This document shows, one piece after another, positions 50,774 through 58,515 of a stretch of DNA of 64,000 bases (within the stretch, counting starts at the first letter, position 1; every line of letters starts with the position of its first letter). Under the pieces are notes generated by a model. The model saw only the letters and a program-made list of their open reading frames with translations. It had not been told where the DNA came from and ran no database searches. Both the position numbers and the translations under genes were made by a program. Source of the DNA: Luteimicrobium xylanilyticum (lineage in GTDB: Bacteria; Actinomycetota; Actinomycetes; Actinomycetales; Cellulomonadaceae); NCBI RefSeq assembly GCF_009429125.1, contig NZ_CP045529.1:2790001-2854000 (forward strand). Reading direction: 5' to 3'.

Positions 50774-51457
50774 GTGGTGGACGCGGACGGACGGAGCACG
50801 GTGAAGCAGACGAGCCAGGCCGGCGTCCCGGCACAGGCGGGCGCCGCCGGGGACGACCGCACCGAGCTGCGCGTGTGCGTGGTCGGCGACGAGCTCGTGG
50901 CCGGCGCCGGCGACGCGCGGGGCCTGGGCTGGACGGGCCGGGTCGCCGCCCGCACCCGGTTCGACGGCGTCACGGTGGTGATGCCGCTCGCCATCCCGGG
51001 CGAGGGCTCGTCGGCCCTGTCGCAGCGGTGGGACGCCGAGACGTCACGCCGATTCTCGACCGCGCCCGGGGCGGACAACCGGCTCGTCGTCGCGCTCGGG
51101 CGGCACGACGTCGACACCGACCTCTCCCTCGCGCGCAGCCGCCTCAACCTGGCGAACGTCCTCGACGTCGCGGAGCAGCGCCGGCTGCCGACCTTCGTCG
51201 TCGGGCCTCCGCCCGGCGCTCCGGAGCAGAACGGACGGCTCCAGGAGCTGTCCGACGCCTACGCCGACGTCGCCAGCCGGCGCCGGGTGCCGTACGTCGA
51301 CACGTTCGGACCGCTCGTCGGGCACGAGCAGTGGCTCGGCGACCTCGCGACCGGCCCCACGGGCATGCCCGGCCAGGCCGGCTACGGGCTCATGGCGTGG
51401 CTCGTGCTCCACACGGGCTGGCACGCGTGGCTGGGCCTGCCGGACCCGGCTCTCTGA
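50774..51457 (+). CDS. SGNH-fold protein lacking the catalytic serine
   Basis: A 227-residue protein with the SGNH/GDSL hydrolase layout. After a tail of about 30 residues, block I reads VCVVGDELVAGAGD: the nucleophile Ser of GDSL is replaced by Glu. Block III reads VALGRHDVDTD, where the usual motif is G-x-N-D. The usual D-x-x-H of block V is replaced in GPTGMPGQAGYGLMAW. So three of the four signature positions are altered. The fold is likely kept, but esterase or lipase activity is doubtful. It may bind a ligand or use different chemistry. It converges on the PadR gene. Confidence 0.72.
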   Translation: MVDADGRSTVKQTSQAGVPAQAGAAGDDRTELRVCVVGDELVAGAGDARGLGWTGRVAARTRFDGVTVVMPLAIPGEGSSALSQRWDAETSRRFSTAPGADNRLVVALGRHDVDTDLSLARSRLNLANVLDVAEQRRLPTFVVGPPPGAPEQNGRLQELSDAYADVASRRRVPYVDTFGPLVGHEQWLGDLATGPTGMPGQAGYGLMAWLVLHTGWHAWLGLPDPAL

Positions 51458-51523
51458 CCGCGGCAGGGGAACGGGTGCCCGGAGCCCCGTGAGCAGCAGC
51501 GCGACCCCGAGCACGTCCTGCCC

Positions 51524-52153
51524 CTACCGCAGCGTGGCGCGGATCGCGGCGCGCGCGGAGTCGAGCACGGTACGTGCGGTCTCGACGGTCACTCTGCTCA
51601 CCGCGTCGACGGCGTCCGCGCGCCGCAGCTCGGCCCGCAGGTCGTCGCGGAACGCCTGGAGCATCGCGTCGACCTCCCGCCGTGCCCGGTTCGACGCCGC
51701 CCGGGCCTGCCGCCCGCGGTCCTGTGCGTCGGACGCCGGTCCTCGTGGCGTGCGACGCGCCTCCTGGCGTGCCTCCTGGGCAGCGAGCGCGAGCTCGGCG
51801 CGCAGCCCCTGCATGGAGCTGGCGACGTCCTCGCGCAGCGACTGCGCACGCTCGCGCACCGTCTCGTCGATGCCGCGCTCGAGGCGGGCTACGTCGTCAG
51901 CCCGGGCGGCGAGCTCCTCGCGTCCCGCGTCGGTCAGCGCGTAGGGGGCGGTCCGGCCCGACGCGGCCCTGCGGACGAGGCCCTCCTCCTCGAGCCGTGC
52001 GAGCCGCGGGTAGACGGTGCCCGCGCTCGGGCGGTACGTGCCGCCGAACCGGTCCGAGAGCGCGGTGATGAGCTCGTAGCCGTGACGCGGGCCGTCGGCG
52101 AGGAGCGCGAGCAGGTAGAGGCGGAGCTCGCCGTGCGCGAAGACGGCGACCAT
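51524..52153 (-). CDS. PadR-family transcriptional regulator
   Basis: A 209-residue regulator. The N-terminal PadR winged helix has LYLLALLADGPRHGYELITALSDRFGGTYRPSAGTVYPRLARLEEEGLVRR. The C-terminal half is a long Arg/Ala/Glu-rich helix likely to form a coiled-coil dimer. Its start shares one base with the stop codon of the DUF4097 gene (TGATG), so the two are co-expressed. A clear inverted repeat upstream of the operon suits autoregulation. Confidence 0.92.
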   Translation of the reverse strand: MVAVFAHGELRLYLLALLADGPRHGYELITALSDRFGGTYRPSAGTVYPRLARLEEEGLVRRAASGRTAPYALTDAGREELAARADDVARLERGIDETVRERAQSLREDVASSMQGLRAELALAAQEARQEARRTPRGPASDAQDRGRQARAASNRARREVDAMLQAFRDDLRAELRRADAVDAVSRVTVETARTVLDSARAAIRATLR

Positions 52154-52995
52154 CAGGCGTCCCGCCCGTCGGTCGTACCGGGACCGTCGGTGGCGGCGTC
52201 GTCGGGTGCGCCGCGCTCGAGGACCGTGACGTCGCCGGACACGACGCTCACGACCGCAGTGCCGAGCGGCTTCACCCCGTCGAGCACGACGCCCTTGTGG
52301 TGCCGGTCGGCCTGTTCGACGCCGTCGACGGTGACGCGGCCGCTCGCGGCCGAGAGCTTGAGGGTGAGACGGTCGACGTCGGGCGCCCGCAGGACGACGT
52401 CGCCCGAGACGGCGGAGACCTTCGCGGTCCGTGGGGTGCTCGTCAGGTCGAGCGCGAGGTCGCCGGAGACCGTGCTGGCCTTGATGACGGGGACGTCCCC
52501 GGCGAGGGTGACGACACCCGACACGCTCGAGCTCGTGACGTCACCCGTGTGGTCGCGGACCACGAGCTCGCCGGAGACCGTGCTGACCGTGAGGTCGCCG
52601 GTGCACTGGTCGACGACGACGGGGCCGCTCACGGTCGAGACCTTCGCGGGGCCCCGCAGGCCTGCGACGAGGCCGTCGGCCTTGACCACGGCCAGCTTGA
52701 GCGCGACGTCCGCGGGGACGGTGATCTGCACGTCCGCGGACTCGTCGGAGCGGAACAGCCGGAACTTCTCGGCGAAGCCCGCGAAGCCGAGGTTGCGGTA
52801 GCCGACCTTCAGCCTCCGGCCGGACAGCTCCACCTCCAGCGGACGTCCCGTGAGCGCGTGGACCTCCACGCGCGAGCCGGGACCGTCTCCCGCGACGACG
52901 TCGACCCGGCCGCGCACCAGCGTGACCTCGAGCTCGGCGACCGTCTCGGCGACGTCGATCGTGGTGGGCTCCGCCACCGTCCAGTGCTGTCCCAT
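52153..52995 (-). CDS. DUF4097 beta-repeat (adhesin-like) protein
   Basis: A 280-residue protein made of beta-strand repeats, seen as recurring VSG-x-V/L units (TVSGPVVVD, TVSGELVVRD, SVSGVVTLAGD, TVSGDLALDL, AVSGDVVLRA). It matches DUF4097, whose members often sit next to PadR regulators and envelope-stress genes. There is no signal peptide or membrane segment, so it probably stays in the cytoplasm or on the inner membrane face. The start at ATG 52995 has GGAGGA 6 bases upstream; the longer frame runs through the operator and is rejected. Confidence 0.88.
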   Translation of the reverse strand: MGQHWTVAEPTTIDVAETVAELEVTLVRGRVDVVAGDGPGSRVEVHALTGRPLEVELSGRRLKVGYRNLGFAGFAEKFRLFRSDESADVQITVPADVALKLAVVKADGLVAGLRGPAKVSTVSGPVVVDQCTGDLTVSTVSGELVVRDHTGDVTSSSVSGVVTLAGDVPVIKASTVSGDLALDLTSTPRTAKVSAVSGDVVLRAPDVDRLTLKLSAASGRVTVDGVEQADRHHKGVVLDGVKPLGTAVVSVVSGDVTVLERGAPDDAATDGPGTTDGRDA

Positions 52996-53021
52996 CGCTG
53001 TCCTCCGCCCTCGCGCCAGAC

Positions 53022-53063
53022 GACGCGATATATCTCGTTGATGCACACACGTTATATCGCGTC
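53022..53063 (-). promoter_or_regulatory. Likely PadR operator upstream of DUF4097-padR
   Basis: Perfect 11-bp inverted arms GACGCGATATA (53022-53032) and TATATCGCGTC (53053-53063) have centres 31 bp apart. Each arm is part of a smaller imperfect palindrome around GATATATC or TTATATCG. This is an AT-rich island in very GC-rich DNA, 27 bases before the DUF4097 ATG, where it would cover the promoter. Confidence 0.7.
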
Positions 53064-53134
53064 CGTGGCGTCGGCAACCCCCGCCGTGTGGGACCATGGG
53101 GGGCGAACCCCTACACGACTCGAAGGAGACAGCC

Positions 53135-53209
53135 ATGAGCAAGCGCGGGCGCAAGCGTCGCAGCCGCAAGGGCAACGCCGCGAACCACGGCCGTCGTCCC
53201 AACGCCTGA
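53135..53209 (+). CDS. Ribosomal protein bL37 (24 residues)
   Basis: A 24-residue, strongly basic protein (starts MSKRGRKRRSRKG, ends NHGRRPNA). It closely resembles the mycobacterial large-subunit protein bL37, a small peptide found in ribosome structures and missed by most gene finders. AAGGAG lies 7 bases before the ATG, and a 10-bp terminator stem follows 22 bases after the stop. The gene lies between the PadR operon and rsrA-sigR. Actinobacterial genomes often keep such tiny ribosomal genes near the redox sigma factor. Confidence 0.87.
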   Translation: MSKRGRKRRSRKGNAANHGRRPNA

Positions 53210-53231
53210 GCACCCTCAGGCAGGACGGCAC

Positions 53232-53265
53232 GAGGCCCCGGTCTCCTCACGGAGCCCGGGGCCTC
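53232..53265. terminator. Bidirectional terminator between bL37 and rsrA
   Basis: A 10-bp perfect stem GAGGCCCCGG / CCGGGGCCTC with a 14-base loop lies between convergent genes (bL37 ends at 53209, rsrA at 53291). Confidence 0.8.
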
Positions 53266-53290
53266 GTCATGTCCGGTGTCGGCCGGGTCC

Positions 53291-53611
53291 TCAGATCCCG
53301 CGCGTGATGACCGCCGTCGCCGAGAACTGCGCGTACAGGCGCGCGCGCAGGGTCGCCGGAGCACGGTCCGCGCACGAGCGGCGCAGCAGCTGACGCACCA
53401 GCTCGTCCAGGCTCAGCTCGGCCAGGCACGGCGAGCAGTGCGCGAGGTGCGCACGCATCCGCGCGGCGTCGTCCTCGGTCATCTCCGAGTCCAGGTACTC
53501 CCACAGGTGCTCGGCGACGTGCTCGCACTCGTCGTCGCTGCTCACCGCGTGCGGGATCGGCTCGATACCCTCGGCGGCGCCTGCGTCGCCCGAAGGAACG
53601 TTCCTGCTCAC
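53291..53611 (-). CDS. rsrA: Zinc-binding redox anti-sigma factor (RsrA/RshA type)
   Basis: A 106-residue anti-sigma factor that holds its sigma factor until thiol oxidation. The ZAS motif H-x3-C-x2-C is seen as HLAHCSPC, and an upstream Cys lies in [16 protein letters not shown], as in RsrA, where these residues bind zinc and form the redox disulfide. The start was set at GTG 53611, which overlaps the sigma-factor stop codon (GTGA); the longer frame is antisense-like noise. The pair is co-transcribed from sigR. Confidence 0.92.
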   Translation of the reverse strand: MSRNVPSGDAGAAEGIEPIPHAVSSDDECEHVAEHLWEYLDSEMTEDDAARMRAHLAHCSPCLAELSLDELVRQLLRRSCADRAPATLRARLYAQFSATAVITRGI

Positions 53612-54288
53612 GACTGACCTCCCGTGCTCGTCCCCACGAGCCCTCGATCCTGTGCGTAGTCGGCCAGCAGCTCCCGCAGCTGGCGCCGCCCCCGGTGCAG
53701 ACGGGACATCACGGTGCCGATCGGCGTCCCCATGATCTCCGCGATCTCCTTGTACGGGAAGCCCTCGACGTCCGCGTAGTACACGGCCATGCGCCGGTCC
53801 TCCGGCAGCTGTTGCAGCGCGGCCTTGATGTCCGAGTCGGGCAGGCGGTCCAGCGCCTCCGCCTCGGCGGAACGCAGCCCCTGCGACGTGTGCGACGCCG
53901 CGCGCGCGATCTGCCAGTCCTCGACGTCCTCCGCGTTCGACTGCAACGGCTCGCGCTGCTTCTTGCGGTAGGAGTTGATGAACGTGTTCGTGAGGATCCG
54001 GTACAGCCAAGCCTTGAGGTTCGTGCCCGGCTTGTACTGGTGGAACGCCGCGTACGCCTTGGTGAACGTCTCCTGCACCAGGTCCTCGGCGTCCGCGGGG
54101 TTCCGGGTCATCCGGAGCGCGGCGGAGTAGAGCTGGTCGAGGTAGGCCAGCGCGTCCCGCTCGAAGCGCGCGGCACGGGCCGCCTCGTCCTCGGTCGCGG
54201 GCGCGCGGTCGGTGTCGTCGGGGTCGACGTCGATCGTCGGGGCGGGCGAGCCGGCCGCGGGGGCCGGGTCGCGTGGGGTCTCAGTCAT
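53608..54288 (-). CDS. sigR: ECF sigma factor SigR/SigH (thiol-stress response)
   Basis: RNA polymerase sigma factor of 226 residues. Region 2 has the core-binding and -10 recognition helices ([37 protein letters not shown] and [25 protein letters not shown]). Region 4 has the helix-turn-helix [36 protein letters not shown]. The pairing with a ZAS anti-sigma identifies it as the SigR/SigH group that responds to disulfide stress. ATG 54288 lies 8 bases after TAGGCT. A second, SigR-type promoter lies about 170 bases upstream. Confidence 0.93.
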   Translation of the reverse strand: MTETPRDPAPAAGSPAPTIDVDPDDTDRAPATEDEAARAARFERDALAYLDQLYSAALRMTRNPADAEDLVQETFTKAYAAFHQYKPGTNLKAWLYRILTNTFINSYRKKQREPLQSNAEDVEDWQIARAASHTSQGLRSAEAEALDRLPDSDIKAALQQLPEDRRMAVYYADVEGFPYKEIAEIMGTPIGTVMSRLHRGRRQLRELLADYAQDRGLVGTSTGGQS

Positions 54289-54610
54289 CGTCACCGAGCC
54301 TAGTCCCCCGGCCCGTGCCAGGCCCGGGGTCGTGGCCCCGTGCCCCGCCGGCCGCGCCAGGTGCACCGTCGGCCACCCGCCGTCGCCGTCGCCGAAAGGG
54401 ACCGGCCGCACGTCGGACCGGACCGCAGGACTCTCGAGCACACCGCACGTCACGTACACCGGAACGTCTCCCCGGGCACGGAACATTCCCGCTGCGCCGA
54501 GGCACAGACCTCGTTCTCGCGCAGCAGGCGTTCGCGCGCCTACCTCGCAGAGCGGACGACGGCGCGACGGCGCGACGGACAGACACGACGTCACCGGGGC
54601 GCGGCAGGGG
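54289..54610 (-). promoter_or_regulatory. sigR upstream region with two promoters
   Basis: No gene fits this 322-base gap. TAGGCT (54297-54302 on the minus strand) can drive a near-leaderless sigR mRNA. Farther up, GGGAAT (54485-54490) and GTT (54463-54465) are 19 bases apart on the minus strand, as in SigR-dependent promoters (GGGAAT and GTT). That suggests a second, self-activated start with a leader of about 165 bases. A matching GGAAC / GTTCC inverted repeat also lies there. Confidence 0.5.
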
Positions 54611-55363
54611 TCAGGGTTCCGTCTCTTCCCCGGTCGCGACCGTGAGGACGCCGTCGAGCTCGCTGAGCGCCCCCACGACCGACTCGACGTCCCCGCGTCC
54701 GCCGAGCCGCACCGTGACCTCCACGGAGGTCGCGTCGGTCGTGCCTCCGTCGCCCGGGATCTGCACGTGCCCCTGCTGCGAGGTCGCCAGCTCGCGCACC
54801 GCGAACCCTGCCTCGGTGACCACGGCGAGGACGTCGCGCAGGAGCCCGCGACCGTCGAGGTACTGGACGCGCAGCATCGGCCACGGCCCGCCGAGGTGCT
54901 CGCGCACGAAGCCCGCGAGCGGCGCGAGCAGCAGGATCGCGACGAAGTACGCGACGGTCGTGACGAGGGCGAGCACGAGGAGGCCCGCACCTGCGGCGGC
55001 GCCGACGGCGGCCGTCAGCCAGACGCTCGCCGCCGTCGTCAGGCCGCGCACCGAGCCACGGCGGACGAAGATGATGCCGCCGCCGATGAAGCCGAGACCG
55101 GACACGATCTGCGCGGCGACGCGCGACGGGTCGAGGACGACCTGCCCCGAGACCAGGACGTCGGTGAACCCGTACTTGGACACGAGCATGAACAGCGCCG
55201 ACCCGAGGCCCACGACCGTGTAGGTCCGCACGCCGGCGGACTTCTGCTTGAGCTCGCGCTCGAGCCCGATCGCCGCCGACAGGACGAACGCGGCGCCGAA
55301 CTCGGCGACCTGGGTCCAGCCCTGGCCGGTCGGCTCGAACGAGAGGGCAGCGTGGACGACCAT
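54611..55363 (-). CDS. MgtC/SapB family membrane protein
   Basis: A 250-residue protein with the MgtC membrane domain: helices from residue 18 on and the signature [41 protein letters not shown]. The C-terminal domain (about 175-245) has an ACT-like fold ([29 protein letters not shown]). MgtC proteins support growth at low magnesium by regulating the ATP synthase and cell-envelope functions; the exact role here is not known. The ATG at 55363 directly follows GGAGGG, an unusually short spacing. The longer frame to 55870 is antisense to the DoxX-like gene and is rejected. Confidence 0.87.
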   Translation of the reverse strand: MVVHAALSFEPTGQGWTQVAEFGAAFVLSAAIGLERELKQKSAGVRTYTVVGLGSALFMLVSKYGFTDVLVSGQVVLDPSRVAAQIVSGLGFIGGGIIFVRRGSVRGLTTAASVWLTAAVGAAAGAGLLVLALVTTVAYFVAILLLAPLAGFVREHLGGPWPMLRVQYLDGRGLLRDVLAVVTEAGFAVRELATSQQGHVQIPGDGGTTDATSVEVTVRLGGRGDVESVVGALSELDGVLTVATGEETEP

Positions 55364-55466
55364 CCCTCCAACGCAGGCAGCACCGCGAGCTCCAGCACCA
55401 CGGACGCCGTCGCCGGTCCGCCGCTCGACCACCTCGCCCGCGGTGGCGTGCGAGCGGACGGTGCGA

Positions 55467-55472
55467 CAGTCT
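55467..55472 (+). promoter_or_regulatory. -10 hexamer for the leaderless DoxX-like gene
   Basis: CAGTCT lies 6 bases before ATG 55479. Confidence 0.4.
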
Positions 55473-55478
55473 GGACGG

Positions 55479-55982
55479 ATGCTGCTGCGACACCTCGCCC
55501 GCCCCCTCCTCGCCGTCCCCTTCGTGTACGACGGCGTGAGCGCGGTTCTCCACCCCGCACCCCACGTCGAGGTCGCCCAGGCCGCGCTCGACCAGATGGG
55601 CACCGTCGTGCCGGCGGTGCGCGAGGCGACCCGGGGCCGGGTCACCCTCGTGGTCCGCGCGCACGGCGCCGCCACCGCGGTCGCCGGCCTCTTCCTCGCC
55701 TTCCACAAGGCTCCGCGGACCGCGGCGCTCGTCCTCGCGGCCCTGACCGCGCCCCTCGCGGCAGCGAGCCAGCCGGTCACGGGCGGCCCCGGACCTCGGG
55801 GCGAGCGCGCCACGCGCTTCACGAAGGCGCTCGGCCTCACGGGCGCAGCGCTGCTCGCGGCCGCCGACACCGAAGGTCGCCCCGGCGTGCGGTGGCGCGT
55901 GCAGCACGCCCGCGACGAGCGGCACGCACGGCACGAGGCCGTCGACGAGGCCGTGAGCGCGGCCGTAGCGCACGAGGCATAG
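55479..55982 (+). CDS. DoxX-like membrane protein
   Basis: A 167-residue protein with three or four hydrophobic segments and the opening PLLAVPFVYDGVSAVLHPAPHVEVAQ, as in DoxX-family proteins that associate with quinone-linked redox complexes. The C-terminal tail is charged and rich in His, Arg and Glu. It is divergent from the MgtC gene. The role is unknown. Confidence 0.7.
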   Translation: MLLRHLARPLLAVPFVYDGVSAVLHPAPHVEVAQAALDQMGTVVPAVREATRGRVTLVVRAHGAATAVAGLFLAFHKAPRTAALVLAALTAPLAAASQPVTGGPGPRGERATRFTKALGLTGAALLAAADTEGRPGVRWRVQHARDERHARHEAVDEAVSAAVAHEA

Positions 55983-56223
55983 CGGACACCAGGGCCACAG
56001 ACCTCGCCCCTCCCTCCTCCCCACGGATGGGATCGCTCTCACGTTACGATCCTGCAACGATATGACGGGTGTGTCCGTATAAGGAACGGCGAAATTCCGG
56101 GCCTTCATCACTACTGCACCCGTATCATCCGTTCCTCCTCGAATCGGATGTGTCGGACTCGCTCCACGACTGTCCTAGGCTGCGGTCGCCGTCGACCGAA
56201 ACCGAAGAAGCGAGCTCTCACCG
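55983..56223 (+). promoter_or_regulatory. AT-richer control region of the surface-protein gene
   Basis: This 241-base gap is less GC-rich than its surroundings. TAGGCT (56176-56181) can be the -10 hexamer, with a leader of about 36 bases and a GAAGAAG ribosome site. Upstream, AGGAACGG (56082-56089) and CCGTTCCT (56129-56136) form an inverted repeat. Two ACGAT motifs lie near 56046 and 56057. It looks like a regulated promoter. Confidence 0.4.
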
Positions 56224-57108
56224 ATGACTGCTGCACGCCGACACCTCCGCATCGCCACCGCCCTCGCCGGACTGACACTGCTCGGGATCGTCTCCGCCCC
56301 CTCCGCGCTGGCCACCGCGACCCACCACACCGGACCCGACGACCAGGGACAGCGCACCTCCTCCGGCCACGACTGGACGTACGACGCCCCGACCTGCGGC
56401 CACGGCGTCACGGTCCGCTACCCCTCCGACCTCCCGGCCGGGCAGGCGAACGACGTCAACGTCGAGGTGAAGAACCTCGACACCGGCGAGAAGAAGACCT
56501 TCAACTTCCACCACGACAAGGGCACCTGGTCGGGGACCCGGCACTTCAACCCCACCGAGCGGGAGGACTGGCCCGGCTGGACCCACTTCGCGTACACGTG
56601 GGTCCAGGTCGGCGGCACGAACTACCACTGGCAGGACTCGGTCGGGTGCCGCTGCGGCGCCACCTCCACGCCGACGCCCGACCAGGACTCGACGCCCCGG
56701 ACCACGCCGACCCGAACGACCGGGACCACGCACCCCGCCACGAGCGCCCCCGGCTCGACGAGCCCCGCCACGACCACCGCCGCCCCTGAGGCGAGCCCGA
56801 CGGCGACGGGCACCGCCACGCACGCCGCGCCGTCGGCCGCGACCACGCCCGCCGCTGCGCAGGTCGCGAAGGCGACGCCGGCCGCCACGAACAGCGCGAC
56901 CGCGAGCCCCACGACCGTCGTCCTGGCGGCGGGCGGGACGGCCACCACCGCCGCCACCGCCGCCGCCTCCACCAGCGCTGACGCGGCCGCCGGAGCGTCC
57001 CCCGACCTCGCCGAGACGGGTGCCCCGGTGCTGCCGTACGTCGTCGGGGCCGCGCTGCTCGTCGCCGCGGGCGGCACCCTCCTGGTCGTCCGCCGCCGCT
57101 CCGCCTGA
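56224..57108 (+). CDS. Sortase-anchored surface protein with LAETG signal
   Basis: Exported wall protein of 294 residues. A signal peptide (about 1-35, with hydrophobic core and cleavage after SALA) leads to a small domain (about 36-145) with two Cys near its end (GCRCG). A long Thr/Ala/Pro-rich stretch (about 146-258) can span the wall. It ends in LAETG, a membrane helix and RRRSA, the layout of a class E sortase substrate. The small domain is not recognised; it is rich in Asp, His and Trp. The sortase gene is not in the window. Confidence 0.82.
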   Translation: MTAARRHLRIATALAGLTLLGIVSAPSALATATHHTGPDDQGQRTSSGHDWTYDAPTCGHGVTVRYPSDLPAGQANDVNVEVKNLDTGEKKTFNFHHDKGTWSGTRHFNPTEREDWPGWTHFAYTWVQVGGTNYHWQDSVGCRCGATSTPTPDQDSTPRTTPTRTTGTTHPATSAPGSTSPATTTAAPEASPTATGTATHAAPSAATTPAAAQVAKATPAATNSATASPTTVVLAAGGTATTAATAAASTSADAAAGASPDLAETGAPVLPYVVGAALLVAAGGTLLVVRRRSA

Positions 57109-57117
57109 CCCCCTGAC

Positions 57118-57157
57118 CGGCCCGTGGGCGCGCCCGCCCCTGCGCGTCCACGGGCCG
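57118..57157 (+). terminator. Terminator after the LAETG surface-protein gene
   Basis: A 10-bp perfect stem CGGCCCGTGG / CCACGGGCCG with a 20-base loop lies just after the stop codon. It ends two bases before the aroA -10 hexamer. Confidence 0.75.
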
Positions 57158-57158
57158 A

Positions 57159-57164
57159 TAGCCT
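57159..57164 (+). promoter_or_regulatory. -10 hexamer for leaderless aroA
   Basis: TAGCCT lies 6 bases before ATG 57171. Confidence 0.5.
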
Positions 57165-57170
57165 GAGACC

Positions 57171-58511
57171 ATGACGACCCCCGGGACAGCGCCGCTCACC
57201 GCCCTGCCGACCGACGACGCACCCTGGACCGCTCCGGTCGCCACCCACCCGCTCGACGCGACCGTCGAGGTCCCGGGCTCCAAGTCGCTCACCAACCGGC
57301 TGCTCGTCCTGGCGGCGCTGGCCGAGGGGCCCGGTGTCCTGCGCGGTGCCCTGCGCAGCCGTGACTCGGACCTCATGGCGGCGGGGCTGCGCGCGCTCGG
57401 GGTCGGCGTGGAGGTCGACGGGTCGACCGTCCGCGTGACCCCCGCTCCCCTGCGCGGCGATGCGGACGTCGACTGCGGGCTCGCCGGGACCGTGATGCGG
57501 TTCCTGCCGCCCGTGGCCGCGCTCGCTGACGGCCCCGTCCGCTTCGACGGCGACGAGGCCGCGCGCGTGCGTCCGATGGCCCCCGTGCTCGACGCGCTGC
57601 TCCAGCTCGGCGTGGCCGTGGACGACGCCGGACGGGGACGGCTCCCGTTCACCGTGACCGGCACCGGCGCCGTGCGAGGCGGGACCGTCGACGTCGACGC
57701 GTCCGCGTCGAGCCAGTTCGTGTCGGGGCTGTTGCTCGCAGGCGCCCGGTTCGACGGGGGTCTCACGGTCCGCCACGTCGGCCCCCGGCTGCCGTCGCTC
57801 CCCCACATCGAGATGACCGTCCTCACGCTGCGCGAGGTGGGCGTCGAGGTCCAGGTCTCCGGCCTGGGCGGCGCGCCCGACGACGTCCCGACCTGGCGCG
57901 TCCTGCCCGGCGCCGTCGCCGCGCGCGACGTCCGGGTCGAGCCCGACCTGTCGAACGCGGCGCCGTTCCTCGCCGCGGCGCTCGTCGCCGGCGGCTCGGT
58001 GCGCGTACCGGGATGGCCCGCCGAGACCACGCAGCCCGGCGCGCTCGTCCCCGGCATCCTCGAGCGGATGGGCGGCCGCTGGTCCCTCGACGACGGCGTC
58101 CTCACGGTGACCGGCGACGGCACCGTCCACGGCATCGACGTCGACCTGTCCCCCGCAGGCGAGCTCGCACCCACGGTCGCGGCGCTCGCCGCCGTCGCCG
58201 ACTCTCCGAGCCGGCTCCGTGGCATCGCGCACCTGCGCTTTCACGAGACGGACCGCCTGGCCGCGCTGCGCACCGAGATGGTCGCGCTCGGCGGCGGCTG
58301 CGAGGAGACCGACGACGGCCTCGTCGTCACGCCGGCGCCGCTGCACGGTGGCGTCTGGCACTCGTACGCGGACCACCGGATGGCGACGTCGGGCGCGCTC
58401 GTCGGGCTCCGGGTGCCGGGCGTCGCGGTCGAGAACGTGTCCACCACCGCCAAGACCCTCCCGGGCTTCACGGCCCTGTGGTCCGGGATGCTCGCCGGCG
58501 GGCGGGGCTGA
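57171..58511 (+). CDS. aroA: 3-phosphoshikimate 1-carboxyvinyltransferase (EPSP synthase)
   Basis: Sixth step of the shikimate pathway for aromatic amino acids (446 residues). The phosphoshikimate-binding start [20 protein letters not shown] is intact, as are the PEP-site loop [15 protein letters not shown] and the C-terminal [20 protein letters not shown]. It appears leaderless and is followed four bases later by rsgA, an arrangement shared with many actinobacteria. Confidence 0.95.
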   Translation: MTTPGTAPLTALPTDDAPWTAPVATHPLDATVEVPGSKSLTNRLLVLAALAEGPGVLRGALRSRDSDLMAAGLRALGVGVEVDGSTVRVTPAPLRGDADVDCGLAGTVMRFLPPVAALADGPVRFDGDEAARVRPMAPVLDALLQLGVAVDDAGRGRLPFTVTGTGAVRGGTVDVDASASSQFVSGLLLAGARFDGGLTVRHVGPRLPSLPHIEMTVLTLREVGVEVQVSGLGGAPDDVPTWRVLPGAVAARDVRVEPDLSNAAPFLAAALVAGGSVRVPGWPAETTQPGALVPGILERMGGRWSLDDGVLTVTGDGTVHGIDVDLSPAGELAPTVAALAAVADSPSRLRGIAHLRFHETDRLAALRTEMVALGGGCEETDDGLVVTPAPLHGGVWHSYADHRMATSGALVGLRVPGVAVENVSTTAKTLPGFTALWSGMLAGGRG

Positions 58512-58515
58512 GGCC

